From contig NC_065919.1 of NCBI RefSeq assembly GCF_024586455.1, positions 33,828,839 to 33,892,838 on the forward strand: a stretch of DNA of 64,000 nucleotides, given 5' to 3'. Position numbers and translations under genes: made by a program. This stretch comes from Bactrocera neohumeralis (Eukaryota > Arthropoda > Insecta > Diptera > Tephritidae). The notes below the pieces were generated by a model. That model ran no database searches. It saw only the letters and a program-made list of their open reading frames with translations, and was not told the DNA's origin. Position 1 is the stretch's first letter, and every line of letters starts with the position of its first letter. This document shows, piece after piece, positions 1 through 14,400 of the stretch.

Positions 1-1872
1 CGTGGCCCCGGCCCCTACTAAGTTTTTTGTACATATCTCGGAAACTACTATAGCTATGTCAACCAAACTCTATAGAGTCGTTTCCTCCAGGCGTTTCCAT
101 ATACAGTACAAAAATGGAAGAAATCGGATAATAACCACGCCCACCTCCCATACAAAGGTTATGTTGAAAATCACTAAAAGTGCGTGAACCGACTAACAAA
201 AAACGTCAGAAACACTAAATTTTGCGGAAGAAGTGGCAGAAGGAAGCTGCATCCAGGCTTTTTTTAAAAATTGAAAATGGGCGTGGCGTCGCCCACTTAT
301 GGATCAAAAACCATATATCAGGAACTACTAATCTAATTAATTTTACAGCAAAATAAAAAATATGTAAATGACGGATAATGAAATCTCGATTATCACTTTA
401 TCATGCGAGAGTATAAAATGTTCGGTGACACCCGAACTTAGCCCTTCCTTTCTTGTTTTATTTTTAATTTGTGGCTTAGCTATTATGGCACTTAATAGAT
501 TTTCGCTGCAATACCAAGTTTCATTAAAATATCTACATTTTTACTTAAAGTACCGCTTACAGGGACAGGCGGACGGGCGAACGAAGCGGTAAATAGATGT
601 TCGGAATTTAACATTTAACGTCATTTAGCTCACTATACCCTGAACAGGGTATATTAAGTTTGTCACGAAGTTTGTAACACCCAGAAGGAATCGTCGGAGA
701 CCCTATAAAGTATATATATAAATGATCAGTATGTCGAGCTGAGTCGATTTAGCCATGACCGTCTGTCTGTATAAATACGAACTAGTCTCTCAGTTTTTAA
801 GATATCGTTTCGAAATTTTGCAAACGTCATTTTCTCGTCAAGAAGCTGCTCATTTGTCGGAACGACCGATATCGGACAACTATAACATATAGCTGCCATA
901 CAAACTGAACGATCGGAATCAAATGCTTGTATGGAAAACTTTCACATTTGACAAGATATATTCACGAAATTTGGTATATGTTATTTTCTAAGGCAAAAAT
1001 ATAATATCCGAAGAAATTTTTCAGATCGGTTAACTATAGCATATAGCTGTCATACAAACTGAACGATCGGAATCAAGTTCTTGTATAGACAACTTTCACA
1101 TTTGACAAGATACATTCACGAAATTTGGTATATGTTATTTTCTAAAGCAACAATGTAATCTCCGAAGAAATTGTTCAGATCGGTTAACTATAGCATATAG
1201 CTGCCATACAAACTGAACGATCGGAATCAAGTTCTTGTATGGACAACTTTCACATTTGACAAGATATATTCACGAAATTTGATATTTGTTATTTTCTAAG
1301 GCAAAAATGTAATCTCCGAAGAAATTGTTCATATCGGTTAACTATAGCATATAGCTGCCATACAAACTGAACGATCGGAATCAAGTTCTTGTATGGAAAA
1401 CTTTCACATTTGACAAGATTTATTCACGAAATTTGGTATATGTTATTTTCTAAGGCAACAATGTAATCTCCGAAGAAATTGTTCAGATCGGTTAACTATA
1501 GCATATAGCTGCCATACAAACTGAACGATCGAAATCAAGTTCTTGTATGGACAACTTTCACATATGACAAGATTTATTCACGAAATTTGATATATGTTAT
1601 TTTCTAAGGCAAAAACTATAGCATATAGCTGCCATACAAACTGAACGATCGGAATCAAGTTCTTGTATGGACAACTTTCACATTTGACAAGATATATTCA
1701 CGAAATTTGGTATATGTTATTTTTTAAGGCAACAATGTAATCTCTAAAAAACTTGTTTAGAACGGATTACTAAAGCATATAGCTTCCATACAAACTGAAC
1801 ACATAGTTGCTAACAAAAATGCATTTGTGAAGTGTATTTAGCTTCGGTGCAACCGAAGTTAACGTTTTTTCT
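1..1872. repeat. Dispersed non-coding repeat with internal tandem array
   Basis: I see no sustained ORF. The stretch starts with a block of GGGCGTGGCG-type sequence, followed by a gaccctataaagtatatatataaatgatcag block and the 154-bp tandem array. It ends near 1850 in a small hairpin (CTTCGG TGCAA CCGAAG) followed by T-rich DNA. From memory, very similar text is scattered through tephritid and some drosophilid genomes, so I read it as a high-copy mobile or satellite-like element. The family is not named here. The left end is cut by the window edge. Confidence 0.6.
820..1840. repeat. Tandem repeat, 154-bp period, about 6.5 units
   Basis: The anchor catacaaactgaacg recurs at 897, 1051, 1205, 1359, 1513, 1633 and 1787. 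Spacing is 154 bp, except for one 120-bp interval where a 34-bp deletion shortened a unit. Units differ by scattered substitutions. The last unit (from 1787) is degenerate and runs into the terminal hairpin. Confidence 0.85.
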
Positions 1873-2212
1873 TGTTTTTATATATGTACATACATATGTT
1901 CCTATATACATATGTACATATATGTAATGTATATCCAACTCGATTAGATTTATGTAGGTGTTACAAATAACCGGAACACAACTATTACACGCTGCTATTG
2001 CATGTTACATTTGATTATATTATTATATAGTAGAATAGCATCAAAGAACGTTTGTAGGTTATAAAACCAATAAAAATTTCATTTTCATACTTTACTCCCT
2101 AGAATTGCTTTTAAAAATTGTTATAGATTACAAGCATACATATATACATATATCAGCATCATAACAATAGAGTTAAATACATAAGTAATAAAATATTTAG
2201 ATTAGAACTTAC

Positions 2213-2434
2213 TTTTGCACACCTTTCGCTGTCTCGGAAGTTTCCCCCGAATTACTTCTAGTCCAGCGCAAAACTCCTTGTACGTTAGGTATTATTTCAA
2301 TTGAATGGAAATGTAAAGCCATATTGCCGTAATTTCCACGTGGTGTGGAATCAAGTAATTCATTAAACTTCTTCCAATCACTATTGACCTCAGTTTTATT
2401 AAAATAATCCCGTACCAGAGATCCGTTTCGAAAA
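2213..2434 (-). CDS. Xylulokinase exon 5
   Basis: It starts with T to complete Cys, then FRNGSLVRDYF ... LDSTPRGNYGNMALHF ... EIIPNVQGVLRW, and ends CAAAA|GTAAG with a codon left open at phase 2. At least one more exon must therefore lie left of position 1. I looked through 1-2212 and found no candidate. Confidence 0.88.
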
Positions 2435-5400
2435 CTAACAACAACAAAGAGAAAAATTATAAAATAAGTTTATTGATTTGCATGGTAATAGTTACTGTAA
2501 TTTGCAAAAAAATAATTGAAATAACTACATATACCATCTTGAACAGAGGCGATCGCTTGTAAAAAATTGAGTTGCTGTTAGTCGGGAACTGGGATGGAAC
2601 GCAGGCCATCATACCGGTGGCAACAATAAAAATTTAACAAACAAAAAAAATAGGCACCTTCTAAATTTACAAAAGAAATCATAATGTTCAAAATCGATAT
2701 AATCGCATATTAATATGATTAATATATGAACCTACACGAATATTTTTGATAAAAACTATTAATTATTTTTGCGTTTAGTTAAAATGTTGTTACATGGGAA
2801 GCAGGCGTGGTCTAGGTCAGATTTTACTCTTCAGTATACTTTGTCTCGGTTTGATATTTTAATTGATTACAGAAATCAATAAATAATTTACAGTTTGGAA
2901 GGTGCGTCAAACAAAGCTAGTAAAGCGGCATCGACTTGCCAATCAAAATAAGGAATCTTGAAAAGTAATTCAAAACAGGAAGATTTTATTATTTCTATGC
3001 AAACAAAAACAACTTCAACGAAAGAGCATTTTCAGAAATGAAAAATTAGTAATTTCAATAAGTTGCTTGGACTTATATTTTGTAATTATATATTGCAGAA
3101 ATCTCTATCAACTTTTTCCAAATTATATTGTGATCGACTGTGTTATACTGCATATTCTACGTGAAAATTAATACACGAAATATGCAATATTGTTAATGCA
3201 TCGTGCATGTTTAAGAAATGAAAATGTAATAATTTTAAAACGTACCATAACAAACCCATAAATTGACGAATTTCAGTTGGGTGACATAGCACATGTCCTT
3301 CTTCAAGATGAGGCTGCACTTTTAAATTCATCATTAATGTATCGCTTGTTCCCAAAGACATGACTAAGCTATCTTGCTCAGTTACCATTCCCGAAAGCGC
3401 CGATAAATTATCACCCGTAAAAGCTGTAACTTTACATTCAACAGGAAACCCGAAACGTTGCACGAAGAAATCAGAAACATTTCCAATTATGGAGCTAGTG
3501 GGAACTGGTTCCCCTAACCGCTCCTCCAGGTCAGGAGCACAGGCGTTCAAGCATGGTTTGGACCAATTTTTTTCTTTAATATCGAAAAGATTCATTCCTG
3601 ATGCATCACCATAATCTATAGGTGCAATATCACCTAGAAATACCGAAGCTAAAAAACTGCTAACCAAAGAAATGCGATGGGTCTCTTCATAAGCATGCGA
3701 ACGCTCTTGGTAAATTTTACGAATTTGTGGGCCAGTAAACCGAGCATAACACTTTGATCCAGTGATTTTAACCATCTCCATACGTCCTCCAATTGCAGTT
3801 TCCATTTCTATGCATTGCTTCTCTGTTGAACCATCCATCCAAATTGGTGTACGATTCAACGTAAAAGCGGAATCATCTATTTGAATATGAAGGAACTTAT
3901 CGGAATCTAAGTTCTTTAAAGTTTGAACACCATGACGAGACCAATATAAAGAACCATGTTGCTGTGAAACAAATAAATTTAGTTTAAAAGAAATAAATGT
4001 AACTCACATAAATTAAACCTGCTCTTCCTCAAATCAAAAGGGGTATGCTGGAATCCGTCCATAACAATCAGAAAAGTTTAATATTACAATGACCATAACG
4101 ATACTAAGCCAGCTATAAGAATTTGTGACCTCTCTTCAATTTTTTGTCGTAAAATAGTTAGTTTAACAGTATAGCCTTGGTAGGCCTAAGGAATGAATTG
4201 TAATTTACGCTCCAAAAAATCATCCTAAAAATTCACCAACTTTTCTTTATATACATACTTGTATGTATGTATATGTAGCTATATGTTTACCATATACATA
4301 TATAGGGTTTCCAATAAGAGTGATGTTTTTCTTAAAAAAAACACACTAATTGCTAAGGAAATTCAAATCTTTTTTATTTAAATATCTAAATATACCATTA
4401 ATCAAACCGCCTTCACATGCAGGAACGAATCCGATGAATCCAATTTTCGAGTATACTTGTATTGATTTACAAGTATATACAATTCCTCAATTTATTGATC
4501 AAGTGTGCACAACTTAAATAAACATTTCTTTGCTGATGTTAAAAAAAATGTTGTACTGTACTAGGAGTACTGTTAATAGATAGTACCGCTAATATTTCGA
4601 TTCTTTGTAACTAGCGTGTCATTGAACTCACGCGAAAACTTATTCGATCAATTGTTTGAGTATAGAAGCGAGTGTTGGATGTGTACATATTTTGTCGGTA
4701 GAAACAAAAGAAATTTATTACATTTCATTTTTTTACATTGAAAGGTTATTATTATAAAATTTTTTTATAAACCGATATCAAAGGAAGCAACAAGTCTAAT
4801 AGAGAATCTCTTATGAGAAGGGCATTCCCACCGTGAGATAGCACGCAGGATTCATTGCTCTACATCCACCTTTAGCATAATACGTAACAAAATGGAAAAT
4901 TTGCCTAAAAAGCGGTCGCCAGGACGAAAATGTCTTCTGTCTCATTCACTGAAACGCAAAATAATTAGGCAAATCAAGACTGGTGCATGTGATAATGCGG
5001 TAGAAATCAATAAGCAGCTACGGGAAAATGATCAGCTTAACGTTTGTGATGAAACAATTCGCAACGTCTTACGCGAACATGGCTTGAAAGGTCGCTCCAA
5101 GGTTAAGAAACCTTTTTTAACAAAGCGCCATAAAGAATTGAGACTATATTTTGCAAAAAAGTATAAAAGTTTCACAATCGAAGATTGGAAGAAAGTGATC
5201 TGGTCTAACGAGACCAAAATAAATCGCTTTGGATCAGATGGGAGGCAGTGGGTGTGGTGCCGGAAAGGTGAACCACTATCGCAACCCTTAAATTTGGTGG
5301 TGGTTCGTTGATGCTATGGGGTTGTATGAATTATAGTGGGGCGGAAAATGTCACAGGATTCTAGGACGAATTACCGCATCCGATTATATTCATATTTTCG

Positions 5401-8400
5401 ATCAAAACCTCTTAGCTTGAGCCAATGGTCTCACTGTCGAAAATTAAACTTTTCAGCAGGATATTGACCCCAAGCATACCGTAACAGTTACGAAAAGTTG
5501 GTTCCAAGTGTTCTATAGAACACCTTTGGGAGAACTCAAAAGTTCCTTGGCAAGTAGTGATTCAATTCCCCGAAACCTTGACGCACTTTGGCAACAAGTG
5601 ACAGCGCACTGGAAAAAAATCACAATAGAAGCCTGCCAGAAACTAATAAGTTCTGCAAGCAAGGGGTGGCTTTGTTTTGTTTCACTTTTTGAATGAAATA
5701 TACATTGGGTTTTGAAAATGTTAACCTCTCCTTTTGTTAATAAAAAATATTTCGATATGATTTTGGTTTTATTTTTTCTTTTATCCTTGAATAAGTTAAC
5801 ACACCGCAAACGTTCGATCAATTATTTGAGGAACTGTATATAGCCAACTTTGTTCATAATAATACACATGACCTTTGTTCTCGGTTCAACTTTGCGAAAG
5901 CTAATTTTAAGAAGATTAATTACGAACTTTCTAAAGTAACTTGGCCAGATTACAGTGGCAATATTAAATTTATTGCTACCCATTTTAATGAAACTATTTT
6001 AAATTTATTTGAAAAATATGTTCCGAAATGTGTTGTTACTCAAAGAATGAGTTCTAGAGTAATGTAAATTAAAAAATAGAAAATCTCGTGCTTTTAAACT
6101 TAAAAAAAAAACTGGGGTTTAGTTGTTGACTATTCAAAATATTCCAAATTACGTCGACAGTTTGCTGAACTTAATAAAATATGTTATAATAATTATATAA
6201 ACAAAGTAAAAAAAAATATTATACGTAATCCAAAATTGTTCTATGGTTTCGTCAACTCAAACGCAAGTTTTCTAATTTTCCGTCCGCTATGAAATATGAG
6301 TCTACTATGTCTAGTGACAATCACACATTTCTAATATGTTTGCTGAATTCTTTAGGTCCAATTACTCTCCAAAAAATGATCCGCAGCAGCATAAGTTATG
6401 TCCGATTTCTGTAATTAATGCACCCACCATTTCCGAAGCAGTAGTCTTATATCAGTTAAATATGTTAGAACAATCATTTAGTTATGGCCCAGATATGATT
6501 TCCTCATGCCAATCCCTATCAAAACTATTTAATGCACCACTTAGCAAGGCTTATTTCCAAATATCTGGAAAAAGTCATTTATAATTCCTTTGCATAAGAG
6601 TGGATTTAGGTCATATATTGAAAACTATAGGGGAATATCAAAGTTGTCAGCAATACATAAACTTTTTGAAACAATTATAACAGACTACATAACCTTCCGG
6701 ATTTTTCCACTAATTTCATGTTCTCCGCACGGTTTTCGTAAAGGGAAATCTACAGTAACTAATTTGCTTGAATTTGTATCACATGTATCAACGGGCTTTA
6801 GGGTAGAATAAGCGTACTGATGTTATATACATAGATTTTAATAAAGCTTTTGATAAAGTAAATCATTCAATTCTTTTCAATAAACTCGATCATTTTGGTT
6901 TTCAACCAATATTTCTAAAATGGGTTGCTTCTTATCTTAGTAATCGAACTCAACAAGTCATATTTAACGATACTTTTTCTGACATAATCAATGTTCCTTC
7001 AGGCGTTCCTCAAGGTAGCCGTCTTGGTCCAATTCTGTTCTTGTTATTTATTAATGACATATCATCTGTTATTAAGTATTCAAGCGTTTTATTTTATGCT
7101 GACGATGTAAAACTTTTTCAATCATATACTTCAAATAGCAAAAGAAGTCGGTCTCAAACAGACTTAGTTTCTTGGTGTTTTAGAAATGTCATGCCATTGA
7201 ACCTTAAAAAATGTAAAACGATGTGCTTTTCACGTAGATCTGTAGACCATACTTCATACGTAATACAAAACTTTAGGTTGGAGCAAGTATGCAGTTTTGT
7301 TGATCTGGAAGTAACTATGGATCCTAAACCCAATTTTAATCTTCACGCATCTTCCACGGTTTTTAAAGCTAAAGGCGCTCTTAGTTTTGTTAAACGTTGG
7401 TCTAAAGAATTTAGAGATCCACTTACCACAAAAATTCTTTTTACATCTCTGGTGAGGCCTATATTGGAGTATGCTTCTGTGGTTTGGAACCCTAGTTACC
7501 AAGTCCATTCGGATAAGTTAGAGTCCGTTCAAAAACAATTTTTACTTTTTGCCTTAAATCATTTGCATTGGGATCAGTGATCTGCAACTTGAAACTTCTT
7601 TATTTCTTATCCTTTTATTCAATTATTTTCTTAAGCTTTATCTTACATTCTAGAAATTGGAGAGCTTAGGTGGATGAGTCCCTGAAGTTTATACCTACGC
7701 GGAGGGGTTTTAAAAGAAACGAAACCCGTGATTCTAGTGACTTCGTAAAAACTACAAAACTGAAACTTCTTTGTTTCTTATCCTTTTTTTCAATTATTTC
7801 TTAAGCCTAAATGAAAAGCTTTATCTTACATTTTAGAAAGTGGAGAGCTTAGGTAGATGAGTCCCTGAAGTTTATACCTACGCGGAGGGGTTTTAAAAGA
7901 AACGAAACCCGTGATTCTAGTGACTTCGTAAAAACTACAAAACTGAAACTTCTTTGTTTCTTATCCTTTTATTTCAATTATTTCTTAAGCCTAAATGAAA
8001 AGCTTTATCTTACATTTTAGAAAGTGGAGAGCTTAGGTAGATGAGTCCCTGAAGTTTATACCTACGCGGAGGGGTTTTAAAAGAAACGAAACCCGTGATT
8101 CTAGTGACTTCGTAAAAACTACAAATTTATATATATATTTAGAAGCTATACTTATAATATATACTTGTATCTTTGGAGTTGAATCTTATGTATGTACATA
8201 AATCTTGAAGTAAATTTTATGTTTAGTATTTATATTTTTTTACCGAAATGAACTGAATTGTGTTATTTTGTTTTTTGTTAATAATTCACGTAATTTTTAT
8301 ACCATTAAACTGACGTAATTTTTATTTTTAATTTTAATTCCATTGAAAGGAACTGAATTATCATTTTATAAAATAAAATGTAATATTATAAGTGATAACA

Positions 8401-11400
8401 TGAATGTAAGTATGTACATATATGTAATTTTTTTAATAATAGAGAAAATTAATACAAAATATGAAAACCCCTTTTTTTATTTCATTAGATCTAGTCATTA
8501 TTAGTTAGAACCAATTACAAAATCCTTTTTGTTATACAATTATATAATAGTAACTCTTAGTGCTTTCGTAATGGATTTTCTAGCCTTTGGTTCATAGCGT
8601 TACGGCTCAAAAGGCTTGCAAGTGGCTTGCGCACAACTGAGCTTCTTCGTATATTCACAAGTGTTTTGTATTCATGAATGTCAGAGAATCCTAAGCAAAG
8701 ATTCATAAGTATTGTGAGCTCATAAGCAAACACTTGTGAATATATGCTTCATACAAGCTAATCAGCTCACAAGCCAAAACTCTCTCTCTCATAATTGTAA
8801 GTGAGCAGTATTCACACTTATACTCATTCCGTGAATAATTTGCTTGCTTCATACTCAATTTTTCGCAAGTGGCTCAAAGTTGTGTTTAACTCATTCACTG
8901 CAGATCACTGATTGGGATTCCAGTTTAAATCTTCCCCCTTACATTAACCGTTTAAAACTTATAAATCTCCCGACACTCGCTAGTCGTAGGGAGATGCTTG
9001 GTAAAATATTTCTTGTAAAACTCATGAATGGGTCAGTCTGTAGCCCATCTCTCCTATCTGATATTAATTTTAACGTTCCCGCTCGCTCTACCAGGCAGTT
9101 TAGACCTTTACTTTTAAAATTTTCTAGAACAAATTTTGAGTTAAACGAATCATTCCGCCGTATATGCCACGATTTCAATTCTCATTCCAGCACATTTGAT
9201 CTAACAGACTCACACTTTTAACCAAAAAAAAAAAATATTTTATCTACTCTTAACAAGTAACATTTAAAAATAATAAACTTACTTTAATCTAATTCTTTAT
9301 TTTGGCTGTTGAAATTGTTGTTTCTGTAGCTGAGCAGCATAAGATCACAACGCTTAAAACTCTCTTGCTTTTTATGACTCGGCTAATTCCGCTCGTATGC
9401 GCCCCTCGTGTCGGTTGGGCGGGAGGAGGGTAATCGTTGGGTATTATTATTATAAAGCCTGAAGAGAATCTGGTTTATTGCTAAAGACCAATAAGTTTAA
9501 ATAACCCCACAAGAAAAAGTCTAAAGGTATTAAATCACAACTTCTTGGAGGCAATTCCATGTCACAACTTCTTAAAATAATCGAAGCTTCAAACTTTTCT
9601 CACAATAATTCGGTTGTTGCACGTGCTGTGTAGCACGTAGCTTCGTCTTGTTGAAACCAGTTGTTGTCAATTGCGGCTATAAAAAGTTGGTTATCATCGA
9701 TATATACCGCTCTGTATTGACAGTAAGGTTGGACCCCTTGGATGGTGGAATCATCCCATGATAGACAATAAACCACCTCAAACTGTTAATTTAGGTGAAT
9801 GCAATGATTGTTCATAAATAATTTGTTGATTTTCTTCGTACTAAAATTGATAGTTTTGCTTATTTACCGCACCACTCAGATGAAAGTGAGCCGCCTCATC
9901 GGAGAAGACTTTTTTAATGGTTATCAAGTAAAATCAGCAAATTGTATAAGGATACAACCCCAATACTTTCTCAAAATTCGCCAGGTTGTGGTTTGAGACA
10001 GTCCCAATTCTTGAGAACGTCTTGGAATCGACAAATTGCGATCTTCAGAAACACTTGTCTGAATGCCAGGAATAATTTAATTGCCTCGAGCGGTTCTTTG
10101 TCTCATTACCACTTGAACATTATGTAAAGAGAATGTACGCTCGAAATTGTCAACAATTCGATTAATAGAGAGGACATGTGAACCATTATTACGACCATAA
10201 AATGTCTAAAGCGCATGAAAAAGGGAAATTGGAGAACAATGATTTTGATAATAAAACTGAATAATTAGTGACCTTGTTATTGTGTATATCTTTCCATGAT
10301 GAAAAAGTAAACATCAAGCTGTAAACACAAATGGACAGATGCCGCTTGAAGTCTGTCGCCTCCATCTGTCCATCATTAAAATACACACATCTTTATAGAC
10401 ACAGTTATTTAGGCAGCTGCTCGACTACATAACTGTCGACTCCTTTGTGTTTACAGCATTACTGCATACAATAAAAAATAAATTACTAACAATTACTAGC
10501 ACTAACAGCGTTTTCTTTTAACACAAAAATGTCGCATTTATGCTTCTTTACGCATGGGTTATAAATGTTGCGTGTTCTTTTCTCAAAGTATTGTGCTGAA
10601 CACATAGAGAGAGAAAATGTTGCCTCATGATGTGACAACGTTGTATAAATGCTCCAAGGTGTTCCAGCGTGGGTAAAAAAACGAATGTTTTGTCGCTTAT
10701 TATACCGAAAAATTTGTTGATAAGGTCTAAGAAAGGCTCTCCAAGTATGAGCTCTTACTTGAAAAGGGAACGCCCTCCGCCTAACGGGTTTCTTCTTTTA
10801 ATACGATTTTATTAGCTTCACTTGTATGCATGTATGTTTGTTTGTAACTTTTTAAGTGGTACTGAAACCTAGAATATTTCAGCGACACTGAAGGAAGGCG
10901 ATAGTAAGTTTAAGCAGCTCACTAAAAAGATGCGCTTAAAAGTATGCAACATCTATATAAAACTAGTTTTGGTGACATTTGAATAGCATGTATATACTGA
11001 ATTATATGTACATATGTATATCCTTAAAGAAAGTATACTTTATATAGATATACATACATATGTATATATGTATAACCGCGCACCAGAAGAAATAATATCA
11101 AATAAAGCAAAAAATGTGACTTTTATGTAATAAAAAAATTAATACTTATAATAGAATTTTTGTAGTAAAAAAATTAAGATACTAGTTTTCAAAACGCCTC
11201 CGAAAAGCAACTGCAATAGAAAACTCCTTTTTTTTAAACTTTGGCTGTCACATCGATGTGAGCTTTTCAAAAATTGTCACCGAATCTAATGGCGGAGAAT
11301 ACGATTTAAGTTATATTCGTTTATATTTCATAATATTGGTAAATCTCATAAAAGAAAAAATAGATTCTTTTAATATAAAATACCCAAGAAATATTCTACC

Positions 11401-14400
11401 TATCTTATATTTGAACCCCTCTACCTGAAAAAATGGAAAATGAGACAACACGCCTACCTAGTTTACCACCTACTTTCCGAGTCGACCACTTGAATTATAA
11501 TTGCTAGACAAGAACAATGGAAATGGATTAAGCCAAGTTTGTATCGTTACTTTTTTGCCAATGAAAGGTTACGAGTAAAACTTAAACAATACTACATGCC
11601 ACAGTTCATATTTTAACAAATTTGGGGTTTATCACATCAAACTAAAAAATTAAAAATAAATATAGTTTAAAAAAAAACTAAAAAACACGCTTTTAAAGCA
11701 TATCAAACTAAAAAGTGAAAAATAATTCTTTGTATAAACTAACAACAATAATGAAGGAAAAATTCCTGCATTATTGTGGGAAAAGCGTGGGGTGCTTTGT
11801 GACATATTTTTCATATACCCAGCATTCCACACTATTTTTACAATTTGATTATATAATGATAATAATGTAGAAACCGAGTTTTTAAAAATGAGATCCGCTG
11901 CAAAGTGTCGTGCGCTTGAATCACACAGCTAGCGATCTTTAAACGTGCTTTTCTCGCGTAATAGATATTTGACAACATTATGACACAATTACATGTAGAA
12001 TAACATATGAAAAACCTGAACTCTCAAATAAAAATTTGTGTGTAAAAAAATTATTGAAAAAAGGTTGCTTTTACCATACAACCCCCTTAAATCTTACGAT
12101 CTGAAAGTAATATTCATGAAACAGCTGGTATGTGGCAAAACAAAATGTTTACTCCTCAACTTTAATTACACAAGAATTAATTAAAACTCAACACATAACT
12201 GTTATTCTGTGAGCAATAATTAACTGTTATCAAATAATTCTTACTTTGTGAGCTAAAAATAAATATTAAAATATAACGATTATTTTGTAAAAAAAAAATA
12301 TAAATTGGGAAATAATTAGTAAACTTGATTTTTTAGCCAATTCATTGTAACTGCTACCGCCCCTGACTAAATATTATTAATTTTCGATTGTTATTGTTCA
12401 ACGCGAAAGAACTGTACTCGCTTCGGTGTTGGTCCGACAAGGGTTATTTTTTGGTAGTGCTATTTAAGGCCGCAAATGCAGAAAGGAATTCTAAGCCAAA
12501 AAGTAATAAAATATTATTTATTTCCTGCCATTGAGGTATCATTTGTTTTCTCTATTTCTTTTGGTTCATTTATAAAATATGTAGATTAGTTAATACTGGT
12601 TTTATGTTAGAATGCAACCCTTTTGTTATTGTGTGAACAAAAAGAACCTATTTCCTATGGGCATTTATTGTATTGGCTATATTTATTATATACATACCTA
12701 TATACACGGTTCAGTTCTGATACTTTTTGGTCAATATACAATGAATCATTTAAATTGAAATTAGCAGTGGTCGAATTTCAAAATATGTACCAGCATTACT
12801 TATAACAAAATTCCATTACTTCGCAGATCATGTTCATATTAGAAATGAGATTAAGTTTATATGTACCTGGGCAGAGCCTCCTATCGCCTTCACGGTACTA
12901 AGATCAGCACCTTGCATCACCAAACGATCCAATACAATATCGATTGCTTTTACCCACATAACAGGTTGTACAAAAACCCTTCAAAAGAATAATTAAAATA
13001 AAATAGCTTCTGTCATCTTTTCTTACTCATGATTTCTTAGTCCGAAATTAGCACCACCATTAGTACGAAATTCAGGCAAGTCAGAGTCAAACTTTACTTC
13101 CGCAGACGCATTAACCTCCAATTTGGAAGACAACTGAACTGCTTTAAGCTGAAATAAAAACAAAAAAACATTAATAGGATTACAAACATACATATGTATG
13201 TATATACACGCATTCACAAGTGCACATATTTATTACACACACCAATGTACATAAGTATGTAGTCTGAACTCCGTCAAATTAGTTCATTTTTAGCTACCGT
13301 AAATACCATATTGTATTTATTGTGTCCGTGACATTTACTCCAAAGTAGGGTCCACATATGTATGCATCAATATCAATATCTGTTTTAACGCTACATATTT
13401 GTTTTAGTTGTGATCGAACTATATAATCAATTGACGCAATAATCTTATCATTTTCTTCTGAGGAATTTGACCTTTGAAAAAAAGTCTAAATTTGTGAAGC
13501 ATACATTTCAAAACAACTTTCATTAATTATAAGTGGTGATTTATAAGTACACACATAAATACGTACGAAGTATTAGTGAGATTATTTTTATTTATTAAGA
13601 GAACTACAACCATCTAAGCAAATTTCGGGAAAACATTTACATCATTTTACTTGTTGAAATATCTAACATATTTTTTTGTTGTCTAATATTTTATCTCCAA
13701 ATTTTGTGCTATTCTAATTATCATATTGTACTACCATCCTTAAAGTTATTACCAAATCTCGTAGCGGCACGATTCCGATTACTTTGGCGGAGGGGTAAAA
13801 AACCGAATTCCGTATTTCTTCCAGAGAAGAAATATCCAAAAATAATATAAAAATAACTTTTATTTTTTAAAATAATCACGATTAAAAGTTCAAAAATTTG
13901 CACTAATAACACATGGTATTTCTCTATATTTCAATTTACACTCTAAACATTGAAATAAGTTCACATTTTACTTTTATTTTGGTATATTTTACCAAAATTT
14001 GTTTATTTAAAAATTACTTAGCGCACTCACCGTTGAAAAGGTTAGATTGTTTACAATTATGAGGAAAACAAGCCTTGCCACATCTTAAACAGCAAATATG
14101 TAGGATTTTTAACAATTTTTCTTTGTTTGCTTTTTCGCGTGATTCTTTTTCTATATTAACTATAAGAAAAAATTCTTTCTACATATGTATATGTGTAATA
14201 TGTGATTTATGTGACTGAAGTATTTTCGGGTAGTACTCCTTTCTGCGTTGGCGGCCTTCGGTCGCGCTTTAAAAAATAACCCTGGTCGAGAGAATACCAG
14301 GGGTGACTGAAGTACTTTCGCATAGTACTCCTTTCTGCGTTAAACTAAAAAAAATATATTGAGTTTCGTTATAAAGTGGTTATATTTTTTGGTTTTCTTG

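Larger units (their letters stand above)
5830..9440 (+). mobile_element. Jockey/CR1-like LINE, 5'-truncated and split by a hAT-type insertion
   Basis: Non-LTR retrotransposon. Recognisable pieces are a pre-RT region (5830-6800, many stops), the RT fingers (ENYRGISKLSAIHKLFE, PHGFRKGKSTVTNLLEF) and the palm with FYADD at about 7095. RT thumb sequence continues to HLHWD at 7574. The reading frame resumes at 8911 (SSLNLPPYINRLKLINLP) after the insertion and ends at 9221, followed by an AT-rich 3' tail. Frameshifts and stops show it is inactive. The fold around the insertion is exactly restored if 7575-8910 plus one 8-bp repeat are removed. Confidence 0.85.
3962..12866 (-). other. Xylulokinase intron 3 (8.9 kb, TE-filled)
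   Basis: Bounded by the exon 3 donor GTACAT and the exon 4 acceptor TTTCACAG. It contains, left to right, unrecognised AT-rich DNA (3962-4800), a Tc1-like transposase remnant, a jockey-like LINE split by a hAT-type element, a mariner-type transposase remnant, and 10480-12866. In that last part the only thing I recognise is a decayed hairpin-module fragment near 12417-12500. Confidence 0.8.

Noticed and set aside
820..1840. CRISPR-like array
   Set aside because: The units are contiguous 154-bp tandem repeats with no variable spacers, in a eukaryotic genome.
4640..5830. Terminal inverted repeats for the first Tc1-like copy
   Set aside because: The matching motif cgatcaatt.tttgag is in direct, not inverted, orientation on the two flanks.
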